Assembly: GCF_036231965.1 (NCBI RefSeq)
Contig: NZ_CP109499.1
Span: 5,270,001 to 5,334,000, forward strand
Source of the DNA: Streptomyces sp. NBC_01428
GTDB taxonomy: Bacteria > Actinomycetota > Actinomycetes > Streptomycetales > Streptomycetaceae
DNA length: 64,000 nucleotides
Reading direction: 5' to 3'
The notes below the pieces were generated by a model. That model was not told where the DNA came from and did not search any database. It saw nothing but the letters and a program-made list of their open reading frames with translations. A program made the position numbers and the translations under genes. Below, piece by piece: positions 28,427-36,433 of the stretch (position 1 is its first letter; every line of letters starts with the position of its first letter).

Positions 28427-28470
28427 CCGGTCATCCTCCGTCACCGGGCGAGGGCCGCCCGGTGAGGAGG

Positions 28471-28501
28471 ACGCTGCCCCTTGCCCCAGGGGCAAGGTCA
28501 A
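28471..28501 (-). promoter_or_regulatory. MerR-type promoter with 19-bp spacer and palindromic operator
   Basis: Read on the minus strand: -35 TTGACC (28496-28501), 19-bp spacer, -10 CAGCGT (28471-28476). The spacer carries a palindrome (28479-28497) with 9-bp arms CCTTGCCCC and complement around one base. An overlong spacer containing the operator is the hallmark of MerR-controlled promoters. It lies just upstream of the MerR gene. Confidence 0.75.
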
Positions 28502-28510
28502 CGAAAGGGT

Positions 28511-29014
28511 TCAGCCGATGGCCTTCTCGACCGCGGAGACCAGCTCGGCGGACTCGGGCTCGGTCTGCGGGGAGAAGCGGCCCACGATGGTGCCGTCCCG
28601 CCCGATCAGGAACTTCTCGAAGTTCCAGCGGATGTCGCCGGTGTGCCCCTCGGCGTCGGCGGTGCCCACCAGGCGCTCGTACAGGCCGTGCCGCGCGTCG
28701 CCGTTCACCTCGACCTTCTCGGTCATCGGGAAGGTCACGCCGTAGGTGGCGGAGCAGAACTCGGCGATCTCCTCGGAGCTGCCGGGCTCCTGGCCCATGA
28801 ACTGGTTGCAGGGCACGCCGAGGACGGTGAAGCCCTGCGCGGCGTAGCGCTCGTGCAGCTGCTCCAGACCCGCGTACTGCGGGGTCAGCCCGCACTTGGA
28901 GGCCACGTTCACGACGAGGACGGCCTTGCCCGCGTACTGGGACAGGTCGGCGGAGCCCCCCTGGAGGGAGCCGATCTCGATGTCGAGCACAGAGTCAGAG
29001 TGGTCAGTAGTCAT
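28511..29014 (-). CDS. Glutathione peroxidase-family thiol peroxidase
   Basis: 167 residues, full length. Peroxidatic Cys41 (ASKCGLTPQY), the conserved Gln in CNQFMGQEPG (~75) and Trp130-Asn131 (WNFEKFL) complete the GPx catalytic tetrad. It reduces hydroperoxides; in bacteria lacking glutathione the reductant is usually thioredoxin. The Cys is not selenocysteine. The ATG at 29014 has no good Shine-Dalgarno and lies only 9 bp after the stop of the ArsR-type gene, so it is probably translated from that transcript. It continues toward the MerR gene, which has its own promoter. Confidence 0.95.
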   Translation of the reverse strand: MTTDHSDSVLDIEIGSLQGGSADLSQYAGKAVLVVNVASKCGLTPQYAGLEQLHERYAAQGFTVLGVPCNQFMGQEPGSSEEIAEFCSATYGVTFPMTEKVEVNGDARHGLYERLVGTADAEGHTGDIRWNFEKFLIGRDGTIVGRFSPQTEPESAELVSAVEKAIG

Positions 29015-29023
29015 GAGCGGATG

Positions 29024-30031
29024 CTAGCTCCGGTGGATGACGGGACCGTCGGCCCCGCCCTCCCGTCCCTCGCGCTGGGCCGTGACGAGCACCTCGCCGG
29101 CGGCCGTCCGCGAGTACAGCACCGACCGGCCCGCCCGCCGGCGCCGCACGAGCCGCGCGTCCAGCAGCACCCGCAGATGCCGGCCCACCGATCCGAGCCC
29201 CTGCCCGGTCACGGCGACGAGCTGGCTGGTCGAGAGCGGTGAGTCGAGGAGGACGAGGACATGGGCGCGGGCGCTCCCGAGAAGGACCCCGAGACTCTCC
29301 GGGACGGCCGCCGCCCGTACGTCGGCCAGGGCGCCGGTGCACGGGTAGACCACGGCGTAGCGCCGGGTGGCCTCCCAGGACACCCATCCGGTCCTCGGCG
29401 TGACCGGCACGAAGACCAGCTGGGCGCCGGAGATCTCGCGCGGCGGGTACTCCTGCAGGTTCACCTGGAGGCGGTTGCCGCCCAGCCAGCGGGTCCCCGG
29501 CCGCAGCCCGTCCAGCGCCGCGGCCCAGCCGCCCTGGCTCAACTGCGCCGTCCGCGCGACCACATCGGCCTCCAGGACGCGCCGCCGCCGCTCCCAGTCG
29601 GGGCGTACGGACTCCTCCCAGAGGGCGGTGAGCAGCGCGGCGGCGCGCTCCGGCAGGTCGTCACGGTCCGCGAGGACGGCGGGCAGCGGGCCGCCCGTGG
29701 AGCGGACGAGGTGGGCGCGGGCCTCCTCGGCCGGTGCCTCCCGCACGCGGGCGATCTCGGTCTCGAAGGGCTCGTCGCCGTACGGGGTCGGGGTGAGGAA
29801 GTCGGCGATCCAGCCGCGCCCGAGTCCCGAGCGGACGAGCAGCGCGCTGACGGGGTCGGCGGCCAGCCGCCCGCCGTACGCGGGCAGGTGGGTGTCCAGC
29901 CAGGCCTGTTCACCGGGGTGCGCGGCGACGCCCGCGTGCAGCAGCTTCAGACAGGCGAAGGTCTCGGCGAGCGGCGACAGCACGAAGCGGCTTCCGGCGA
30001 GTGTGTCGGCGTTGACCTGCCACCAGCCCAT
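29024..30031 (-). CDS. ArsR-type winged-helix regulator with N-terminal DUF5937-like domain
   Basis: 335 residues. Start set at ATG 30031 (MGWWQVNADTLAGSRFVLSPLAE), the conserved beginning; the frame upstream to 30208 is read from a tandem repeat and is not convincing. The first ~230 residues are the uncharacterised helical domain typical of this group. Residues ~245-335 are the winged helix (LGSARAHVLVLLDSPLSTSQLVAVTGQGLGSVGRHLRVLLDA). It is divergent from an MFS exporter, with an 8-bp-arm inverted repeat between them, so it probably represses that gene. The glutathione peroxidase gene follows at 9 bp. Confidence 0.85.
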   Translation of the reverse strand: MGWWQVNADTLAGSRFVLSPLAETFACLKLLHAGVAAHPGEQAWLDTHLPAYGGRLAADPVSALLVRSGLGRGWIADFLTPTPYGDEPFETEIARVREAPAEEARAHLVRSTGGPLPAVLADRDDLPERAAALLTALWEESVRPDWERRRRVLEADVVARTAQLSQGGWAAALDGLRPGTRWLGGNRLQVNLQEYPPREISGAQLVFVPVTPRTGWVSWEATRRYAVVYPCTGALADVRAAAVPESLGVLLGSARAHVLVLLDSPLSTSQLVAVTGQGLGSVGRHLRVLLDARLVRRRRAGRSVLYSRTAAGEVLVTAQREGREGGADGPVIHRS

Positions 30032-30086
30032 ACGGACGTCCCCCCGTTCCTCGGCCGCCCCCGGCATACCGCGAGCCTTACCGCCT

Positions 30087-30131
30087 TGCGTGCTCCGCGT
30101 GCTCCGCGTGCTCTGCGTGCTCTGCGTGCTC
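30087..30131. repeat. Five-copy 9-bp tandem repeat
   Basis: Units of YGCGTGCTC (TGCGTGCTC or CGCGTGCTC) repeat five times without interruption in the ArsR/MFS intergenic region, between the regulator start and the operator-like site. Translated in the minus frame it gives Ser-Thr repeats, which explains the spurious upstream extension of the regulator. Confidence 0.85.
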
Positions 30132-30149
30132 CACCCGGCCCCGGGTGAC

Positions 30150-30169
30150 GTTTCGCGGGTGCGCGAAAC
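30150..30169. promoter_or_regulatory. Operator-like inverted repeat between ArsR-type and MFS genes
   Basis: GTTTCGCG-GGTG-CGCGAAAC has 8-bp perfect arms with a 4-bp centre, 37 bp upstream of the MFS ATG and 119 bp upstream of the regulator ATG. The location suits repression of the exporter by the divergent ArsR-type protein. Confidence 0.6.
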
Positions 30170-30206
30170 AATATCGGGCGTCCCGTCCGGGCCGGAGACT
30201 CCCCGC

Positions 30207-31439
30207 ATGCGCAGCTACTCGGAGCTCTTCCGCACGCGGGAGTTCACCCCGCTCTTCCTGTCCGCCTGCCTCAGAACCGCCGCCTCGACCGTGAGCGGCC
30301 TCGCCCTCGCCACCCTCGTCTACCGGGCCACACGGTCCCCTCTGCTCACCGCGCTCAGCATGTTCGGTCCCGCGCTGGCCCAGGTGGTCGGCGCGACGAC
30401 CATGCTGTCGGCCGCCGACCGGCTGCCGCCCCGGGCGACCGTGTCCGGCATCGCGTTCCTCTTCGGACTCGGTACGGCCGTCATGGCGATCCCCGGCCTC
30501 CCGGTCTGGACGGTCTTCGCCCTCCTGCTCCTCCTCGGCCTGGTCCAGTCGTTCGGCGGCGGCGTCCAGTGGGGGCTGGTGAACGAGATCCTCGCCAAGG
30601 AGGGCTATCTGCTGGGGCGTTCGGTGTTCAACATGATGAGCGGCCTCGCGCAGATCACCGGATACGCGGCCGGCGGCGTCCTGGTGGCCCTGCTCTCCCC
30701 GCGCATCACGCTCCTCCTCGCGGCCGGCCTCTACCTGGCGTCGGCCCTCACCGCCCGCCTCGGCCTCACACCCCGGGCGCCCCGCGCCTCCGGCCGCCCG
30801 TCGATCGCCCGGACCTGGCGGACGAACGCCCGGCTCTTCTCCTCGCCGGAACGCCGCACCCTCTATCTCCTCCTCTGGGTGCCCAACGGCCTGGTCGTCG
30901 GCTGCGAGTCGCTGTACGTGTCCTACGCGCCGAGCAGGGCCGGCGTGCTCTTCGCCTTCGCGGCGTTCGGCATGTTCCTCGGGGACGTGACGACCGGGCG
31001 CCTCCTCGCGCCCCGGGTCCGGGCCCGCCTGGGCATCCCGTTCCTGCTGCTCCTCGCGACGCCCTACCTGCTCTTCGCGCTGCGGCCCGGAATCGGGGTG
31101 GCCGCCGCCTGCGTGACCGTCGCCTCGGTCGGCTTCGGGTCGAGCCTGATCCAGCAGGAACGCCTGGTCGCCCTGATCCCCGACGACCTCAGCGGTCACG
31201 CCCTCGGCCTGCACACCGCGGGCATGCTCACCATGCAGGGCGTGAGCGCCGCGATCGCCGGAGGCGTGGCCCAACTCGCCTCGCCCGCAACGGCGATGAC
31301 CGTCATGGCGGCGGCGTCGATCGCGGTGACGCTGACGCTGGCGCCGTCGCTGCGCCGGGGGAGGGCCGCGTCGCCGGACCGCCAACACCGGGAGGCACCC
31401 GCGTCAAACGGAGGCCAATCGCAGGTGAACTCTCCCTGA
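30207..31439 (+). CDS. MFS transporter (exporter-like)
   Basis: 410 residues with 12 predicted membrane helices. ATG 30207 has GGAG 9 bp upstream and gives a compact start (MRSYSELFRTREFTPLFLSACLRT). The resemblance is to small-molecule efflux proteins of the major facilitator superfamily; the substrate is unknown. The C-terminal ~25 residues are polar and probably cytoplasmic. Divergence from the ArsR-type regulator and the shared operator imply inducible export. Confidence 0.88.
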   Translation: MRSYSELFRTREFTPLFLSACLRTAASTVSGLALATLVYRATRSPLLTALSMFGPALAQVVGATTMLSAADRLPPRATVSGIAFLFGLGTAVMAIPGLPVWTVFALLLLLGLVQSFGGGVQWGLVNEILAKEGYLLGRSVFNMMSGLAQITGYAAGGVLVALLSPRITLLLAAGLYLASALTARLGLTPRAPRASGRPSIARTWRTNARLFSSPERRTLYLLLWVPNGLVVGCESLYVSYAPSRAGVLFAFAAFGMFLGDVTTGRLLAPRVRARLGIPFLLLLATPYLLFALRPGIGVAAACVTVASVGFGSSLIQQERLVALIPDDLSGHALGLHTAGMLTMQGVSAAIAGGVAQLASPATAMTVMAAASIAVTLTLAPSLRRGRAASPDRQHREAPASNGGQSQVNSP

Positions 31440-31554
31440 AGAGGCACCTTTTGGGCGGTCCGGGTCACAACCGCCCCACCCCTCCCACGGTCGAACCGGG
31501 TGTCCGGACGCGCGTAACCGAACGCAGGCGAACCGGACCTCACGAGGGAGAGCC

Positions 31555-32457
31555 ATGTTCAGTCGTCCGAGCCGCCCGAGCCGTCCCGGTCGTCCCAGCG
31601 CCGCTCTACCGAGGGCGCTAGCGCTCGCCGTGGCGACCGTCGCCGTCTCCGCGGTGGTGGCGGTCCCCACGGCCGGCGCCGCCACCGCGCAGGGCGCCAC
31701 CGCGGTCTCCACCGGCCAGAAGCTCTTCTACACGGCCGCCGCCGGGCAGACGAACCACCTGAAGATCGACTGGGCCCTCGGCCCGACCGACCCGGACTCC
31801 CAACTGGCCGACTACATCTACACGTTCGACGACACCGTGACGATCACGCCCGGCGCCGGCTGTGTCCGCCCCGACGCACGGGACACCACGAAGGCCGTCT
31901 GCACGGTCACCGAACCCAACACCTCGGCGTCCGACCTCGACACCCTGATCGTCGACCTCGGGGACGGCGACGACACCGCGAACGTCGACCCCGACAACAG
32001 CGGCTACTCCCGCATCCACGGAGGCCCGGGCGACGACACCCTCACCGGCCACGGCAGCGACGTCCTCTACGGCGACGACGGCGACGACCACCTGTCCGGA
32101 GGCGGCGGCGTCTACGGCGACGGCGCGCTCGGCGGCGCCGGCGACGACACCCTCTCCGCCTGCGGTCACACCTGCCGCGGCGGCTCCGGCGACGACCTCC
32201 TCATCGGCGGCATCAGCGAGTCCGACGAGGAGTACACCGACTACGCCAACGCCCTCTACGGCGACGACGGCGACGACATCGTCCACGGCAACGAGGGCGA
32301 CGACACCATCGAGGGCGGCCGCGGCAACGACCGCCTCTACGGCGGCCCCGGCGCCGACACGATCCACGGCAACACCGGCAACGACCTCCTCCACGGCGGC
32401 CCGGCCACGGACAAACTGTCGGGAGGTGCGGGGGTGAACCGGGTGTACCAGGACTGA
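31555..32457 (+). CDS. Secreted RTX/hemolysin-type calcium-binding repeat protein
   Basis: 300 residues; ATG 31555 follows GAGGGAGAG. An N-terminal Sec signal (~1-43, ending AGA-ATAQG) is followed by a beta-rich domain, and from residue ~135 nine-residue GGxGxDxLx-type repeats (GGPGDDTLTG, GDDGDDHLSG, GGRGNDRLYG, GNTGNDLLHG) that form a calcium-loaded parallel beta roll. RTX repeats are normally associated with type I secretion in Gram-negatives; here the Sec leader indicates ordinary secretion. There is no catalytic domain. It may be a structural or surface protein. Confidence 0.88.
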   Translation: MFSRPSRPSRPGRPSAALPRALALAVATVAVSAVVAVPTAGAATAQGATAVSTGQKLFYTAAAGQTNHLKIDWALGPTDPDSQLADYIYTFDDTVTITPGAGCVRPDARDTTKAVCTVTEPNTSASDLDTLIVDLGDGDDTANVDPDNSGYSRIHGGPGDDTLTGHGSDVLYGDDGDDHLSGGGGVYGDGALGGAGDDTLSACGHTCRGGSGDDLLIGGISESDEEYTDYANALYGDDGDDIVHGNEGDDTIEGGRGNDRLYGGPGADTIHGNTGNDLLHGGPATDKLSGGAGVNRVYQD

Positions 32458-32634
32458 GGAACTGGTGCCAGGACTGAGGGGCCGGGGCCGGAGTGACCGG
32501 GCCCGGAAGCGCCGGCGTCCCGGCGGCCGGAGAGAATCTCCTTCTCCGAGGTCCGAGACGCGAGGTCCGAGGTCCATGGGAGAGGCAACGGTCCGGTCCG
32601 TTCGTGGACTCCTTTCCTTGTGGAGGAGGTGCTC

Positions 32635-33174
32635 ATGAGGGACGGCAAGCAGGTCCGGGACGCGGAGTTCCAGCAGTTCATGACGGGCCACTGGCCACGG
32701 TTGATGCGTACGGCGTTTCTTCTCACGGGGGATCGGCACGCGGCCGAGGACCTGGCGCAGTCGACGCTGGAACGCGTCTACGCGTCCTGGCGCAGGGTCG
32801 GCGCGGCCGACGACCCCGAGGCGTACGTGAGACGCGTGATGATCAACATGCACGCCCGTAAGCACAGACGAAAGCTGAAGGAGTTCCTCGCGCCGCGGGA
32901 CGACTCCGACCTCGTCGGCGACATCGCCGACGCCGACGACCTGATGGCCCGGGCCGACGACCGCGACGCACTGCTCGGGGCACTGACCGGACTGCCGCCC
33001 CGGCAACGGGAGGCGGTGGTCCTGCGCTACTGGGCCGACCTCACCGAGACGCAGACGGCGGAGGCGATGGGCTGCTCGGTCGGCACCGTCAAGAGCAACG
33101 CGGCCAAGGGGATAGCGAAGCTGCGCGCCCTGCCGGTCCTGAACGACGTCGTGGGCCAGAGGGGGCGGAAGTGA
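32635..33174 (+). CDS. SigE-family ECF RNA polymerase sigma factor
   Basis: 179 residues. ATG 32635 with GGAGGAGG upstream was chosen over GTG 32620. Region 2 (RLMRTAFLLTGDRHAAEDLAQSTLERVYASW) and region 4 (LPPRQREAVVLRYWADLTETQTAEAMGCSVGTVKSN) are complete. It belongs to the actinobacterial group annotated as SigE family (SigE-like in fold, not the cell-envelope SigE itself). The stop overlaps the next gene by one base (TGATG), tying production of sigma factor and putative anti-sigma together. Confidence 0.93.
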   Translation: MRDGKQVRDAEFQQFMTGHWPRLMRTAFLLTGDRHAAEDLAQSTLERVYASWRRVGAADDPEAYVRRVMINMHARKHRRKLKEFLAPRDDSDLVGDIADADDLMARADDRDALLGALTGLPPRQREAVVLRYWADLTETQTAEAMGCSVGTVKSNAAKGIAKLRALPVLNDVVGQRGRK

Positions 33175-33980
33175 TGAGCACGGACCGGGAGAACGACACC
33201 ATGGCGCCGAGGGAGATCTCCCCTCTTCTCACGGACATCGCGGACGAGTTCGAGGTCGGTGCCGCCCCCGTCCAGGCCGTCATGCGCGCCGGCGGCAGGC
33301 GCCGGGCCCGGCGGCGGACGGTCACGGCCGCCGCCGCGGTGGTACTGGCGGGATCGACGGGAGCCCTGGCCATGACGGGCCTGCCCGGCACGGGTGACGA
33401 CACCTCGCCCGCGAAACCCGCCCCGGCGTACGAGCGTCAGGTGGACGAGCCGCGGATCTCGCACGTCGGCTTCGGCACGTACGACGGCGCGAAGTGGGGC
33501 GTGAACGTCCAGGTGTGGCCGGCGCCCCGCGACAAGACGGGGGCCGCCCGGCAGCTGAAGGCCATGAACAGCTGGGGGCTCACCCCGGTGACCACGGGCG
33601 GACCGTCCGACCTGGTGGGCAGGACCAGTTACTTCGTCCTGCGCGGATACGGCGACACCGGCACCCGGCTGGTGACCTTCGACACCGTCGCCCGGCTGCC
33701 GCGGCCGAAGGGGACCGAGATCGACGCGATCCCGCAGCCCCTCACCGAGCGGGGTGCCCCCCTCCGCCTGGTCGTCGGCACCGTCGCCAAGACCGCGAAG
33801 CAGGTCGCCTGCCACTGGAAGAACGGCAGCACGACCCTCGCCGACCTCGCGCCCGACAACTCGGCCCAGCACGACGTCCAGGCCGTGATCCGCTCGGTCG
33901 ACGGGTACCCCACCGCCAACTGGTTCGCGTGCGTGGCCCCGGCATCGACGACGTACAAGTCGGCGGAGGTGACGAAGTAG
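33174..33980 (+). CDS. Single-pass membrane protein, probable cognate anti-sigma partner
   Basis: 268 residues; the ATG at 33174 shares its first base with the sigma-factor stop (GTG 33171 is an alternative). A cytoplasmic ~45-residue N-terminus (APREISPLLTDIADEFEVGAAPVQAVMRAGGRRRARRR) is followed by one membrane helix (TVTAAAAVVLAGSTGALAM) and an extracytoplasmic domain of ~195 residues with two Cys. It lacks the zinc-type HxxxCxxC motif of ZAS anti-sigma factors. Position and topology suggest control of the ECF sigma factor; function as an anti-sigma is inferred. Confidence 0.8.
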   Translation: MSTDRENDTMAPREISPLLTDIADEFEVGAAPVQAVMRAGGRRRARRRTVTAAAAVVLAGSTGALAMTGLPGTGDDTSPAKPAPAYERQVDEPRISHVGFGTYDGAKWGVNVQVWPAPRDKTGAARQLKAMNSWGLTPVTTGGPSDLVGRTSYFVLRGYGDTGTRLVTFDTVARLPRPKGTEIDAIPQPLTERGAPLRLVVGTVAKTAKQVACHWKNGSTTLADLAPDNSAQHDVQAVIRSVDGYPTANWFACVAPASTTYKSAEVTK

Positions 33981-34064
33981 GGGACGGGCGTGAGGGGTGG
34001 GGTGGGATGGGAGATAGGAGCTGGGCCGTGTCCGTCGCCGCGTCCGCCGACCACGACCACGAAG

Positions 34065-34105
34065 ACGGTCGGCCCCGGGTGCACAGCGCACCCGGGGCCG
34101 ACCGT
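34065..34105. terminator. Bidirectional hairpin terminator
   Basis: 18-bp perfect stem (arms beginning ACGGTCGGCCCC) around the 5-nt loop ACAGC, preceded by GAAG and followed by TTTC, lying between the convergent anti-sigma-partner and surface-protein genes. Confidence 0.85.
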
Positions 34106-34127
34106 TTCGTACGTGGGGGAGGTCCCC

Positions 34128-36161
34128 CTAGTTGCTGTGCGTGGTCCGCACCGACGCCAGGTCGGGCCGCGGTGCCGCCGGCACGTCCCGCACCGGACCG
34201 GTCGCGCCCACGGCGTCCCCGGCGAGCGGCGCGGAGAGCGCCGACTTCTGCGAGGCCGCTTCGACTCCGTTGTAGAACGGGAAGTACGACACGTTCGAGG
34301 TTCCCGCGCTGATCGCCGAGCCCGCAGCCGTCAGCTCGGACGACGAGATGGACGTCGTACCGCCGAACGCGAAGACGGCGCCCACGCCCGAGGCCTGCTG
34401 GCGCAGGTAGGTCGCGTCCGTCTCCGTCAGGGTCGCGTCGTCGGACCACAGGATCGGCCCGTACCAGAGCATGCCCGCGCCCGCGGAGACACCGCCGCGC
34501 CAGCTGTCCGTCCACGCCAGGCCCACCTGGGACGGCGCCGACCACCAGAACTCGGCGAGCGCCACCGAGGTGCCGTCGTGCCCGCTGCCGCTGACCGGAT
34601 AGTACGTGAAGGTGTCGGGCCACTTGGAGAAGTAGGTGTGCGTGACCGCGTACTTCGCCGTGCTGCCGATGGGGATGATCATCGTCTCGTCGGGGTCGAG
34701 CGAGTTCAGGTACGCCTGCACGGACGACGTCAGCGAGTTGCCGTCGTTGAGGACGACCGTGGCCTTGCCCCCGGTGCCGAGCGACCCGGCGGCGGCGGAG
34801 GCCGCGAGCGCCGAGTGGTAGTCCGTTCCGGTGGCGACGAAGACGTAGTCCGGCGAACTGGTCACCGTCTTGGCGACGGCCACGGACGTCGAGTAGCGGG
34901 AGGTGCCCGCCAGCCGCTTCGGGGTGAAGCCCAGCGAACTGACCTTGCTGGAGACCGCGCTGGAGAGGACGTCGGTGCCGCCGACGAGATAGACCGTGGC
35001 ACCCCGCTTCAGCGTCCGCTTCAGCTCCGCCTGCGTGGCGGACGACAGCGACGACTTCGACGTGACCAGCACCGGGCCCTGCTTCTGACCGCCGAGGGAC
35101 TGCGCGGTCAGCGCGTAGGACGGGCTGTCCTGGTTGATGAGGACGGCCGACTTGGCGTCGACCAGACCCGGCTCGCTCTGGCCGAGCGTGTTCCAGGTCC
35201 AGCGCGACGCGGCCATGTTGGTGCCCGCCGAGTCGGCGCCCCAGATCCGGCCGGTGTTCTGGTTGCGCAGCGGCTGCCAGGCGACGTCGACGGTCGACGA
35301 CGTGTGGGGCGGCAGCGGCAGCGTGGAGATGGAGCTGTCCGCGAGGTCCAGGACACGGGTCGACGAGACGTCGTCGTCACCGGTGTTGAACGCGATCTTC
35401 GTGCCGGTCGGCGCCCACTCCGGAGTGGTGGCGTGCGCCCCGGTGGTGAGCTGCCGCTCTCCGGTGCCGTCCACGTTAGTCACGAACAGCTCGCCGACCG
35501 AGTCCACCGTGCGGACGAAGGCGACGCGCGTGCCGTCGGGCGAGATCGCCGGGTGCGAGCCGTTGTCCGCGAGCTTGGTGAAGCCCTGGGTGTCGGCGTC
35601 GAACAGCCAGATCGCCGATCCGGTCGGGCTGCCGCAGGTGTCTCCGGTACGGACGAAGGCGATCAGCCTGTTGACCGACCCGCTCGGCTGACGGTCGCAG
35701 CCGTCCTCCGCCGTGGAGAACAGCGGCTGGGCGTAGCGGGAACCGTCGGACGGGGCCCAGCGGAGCCGGCCGCTCGCCGAGTAGACGATGATCCCGCCGC
35801 CGCCGACGAACGTGGGATCGCTCGCGCTGCCCACGGAACTGCTCTTCTCCTGGATCTTCACCAGGGTGGAGCCGGTGTACCGGCGGGTCTCGACGCGACC
35901 GCCGCGGACGTACGCGATCCGGCTGCCGTCGGGCGCCCAGGCCGGCTGCGTGGCCTGGTCGGCGATGGTGGTGTACGTGCTGCTGCCCGGCTTCACGAGC
36001 TGCAGGCTCTGCTCGGCCCCGTTGCGGAACGCGAGCATGCCGTCCTTCGCGTTCCACGTCACCGGACCGGAGGCGGCCGCGCCCGGAGCGACGGCCATAC
36101 CCGCCGCCACGGCCACCGCGGTGCCCAGCGCCGCGAGCACGCGACGTCTGTGAATCTTCAT
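34128..36161 (-). CDS. Secreted beta-propeller protein with cell-wall-binding repeats (CW_binding_2-like)
   Basis: 677 residues from ATG 36161 (MKIHRRRVLAALGTAVAVAAG), preceded by GTGGGGG. Signal peptide ~1-34. Residues ~36-330 contain TolB/WD40-like blades marked by PAWAPDGSRIAYV, PAISPDGTRVAFV and PEWAPTGTKIAF. The region from ~370 resembles the putative cell-wall-binding repeat 2 family (RLAGTSRYSTSVAVAKTV, then YVFVATGTDYHSALAASAAAG). It is probably displayed at the cell wall; the ligand is unknown. It is convergent with the sigma/anti-sigma operon and divergent from the DJ-1 gene. Confidence 0.87.
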   Translation of the reverse strand: MKIHRRRVLAALGTAVAVAAGMAVAPGAAASGPVTWNAKDGMLAFRNGAEQSLQLVKPGSSTYTTIADQATQPAWAPDGSRIAYVRGGRVETRRYTGSTLVKIQEKSSSVGSASDPTFVGGGGIIVYSASGRLRWAPSDGSRYAQPLFSTAEDGCDRQPSGSVNRLIAFVRTGDTCGSPTGSAIWLFDADTQGFTKLADNGSHPAISPDGTRVAFVRTVDSVGELFVTNVDGTGERQLTTGAHATTPEWAPTGTKIAFNTGDDDVSSTRVLDLADSSISTLPLPPHTSSTVDVAWQPLRNQNTGRIWGADSAGTNMAASRWTWNTLGQSEPGLVDAKSAVLINQDSPSYALTAQSLGGQKQGPVLVTSKSSLSSATQAELKRTLKRGATVYLVGGTDVLSSAVSSKVSSLGFTPKRLAGTSRYSTSVAVAKTVTSSPDYVFVATGTDYHSALAASAAAGSLGTGGKATVVLNDGNSLTSSVQAYLNSLDPDETMIIPIGSTAKYAVTHTYFSKWPDTFTYYPVSGSGHDGTSVALAEFWWSAPSQVGLAWTDSWRGGVSAGAGMLWYGPILWSDDATLTETDATYLRQQASGVGAVFAFGGTTSISSSELTAAGSAISAGTSNVSYFPFYNGVEAASQKSALSAPLAGDAVGATGPVRDVPAAPRPDLASVRTTHSN

Positions 36162-36381
36162 GTGCCCCCACAAGAGTGATCAAAGGTCTGTCGTTCGTCT
36201 CCCCGACGCGGAACGGCAACCTCACGTTCCTGACGACAGTTGGATCACCGTAGCGGTGCAGGCGGCTCGAGGGAACAGAGTTCTCACAGGAAACATGGCA
36301 GGTACAACCGGGACGGCGTCGCCGAGCACCGGCTCCCGCCCCCTGCCGGCGGCCACCGGCGACGCATCGGCCCGCGCCCAG

Positions 36382-36412
36382 GACGGAACGCCCTGGCAGA
36401 CTGCGTTCCGTC
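36382..36412. promoter_or_regulatory. Operator-like inverted repeat upstream of the DJ-1/PfpI gene
   Basis: GACGGAACGC-N11-GCGTTCCGTC: 10-bp perfect arms with one helical turn between them, 22 bp upstream of the ATG at 36434. A CAGACT hexamer in the centre could be the -10 box, so binding would block the promoter. No regulator gene adjoins it. Confidence 0.55.
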
Positions 36413-36433
36413 ACCGTGCTTCGAGGAGATGCC

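Noticed and set aside
28481..28497. Transcription terminator for glutathione peroxidase
   Set aside because: The palindrome lies inside a -35/-10 pair with 19-bp spacing directly upstream of a MerR gene, so an operator is the better explanation.
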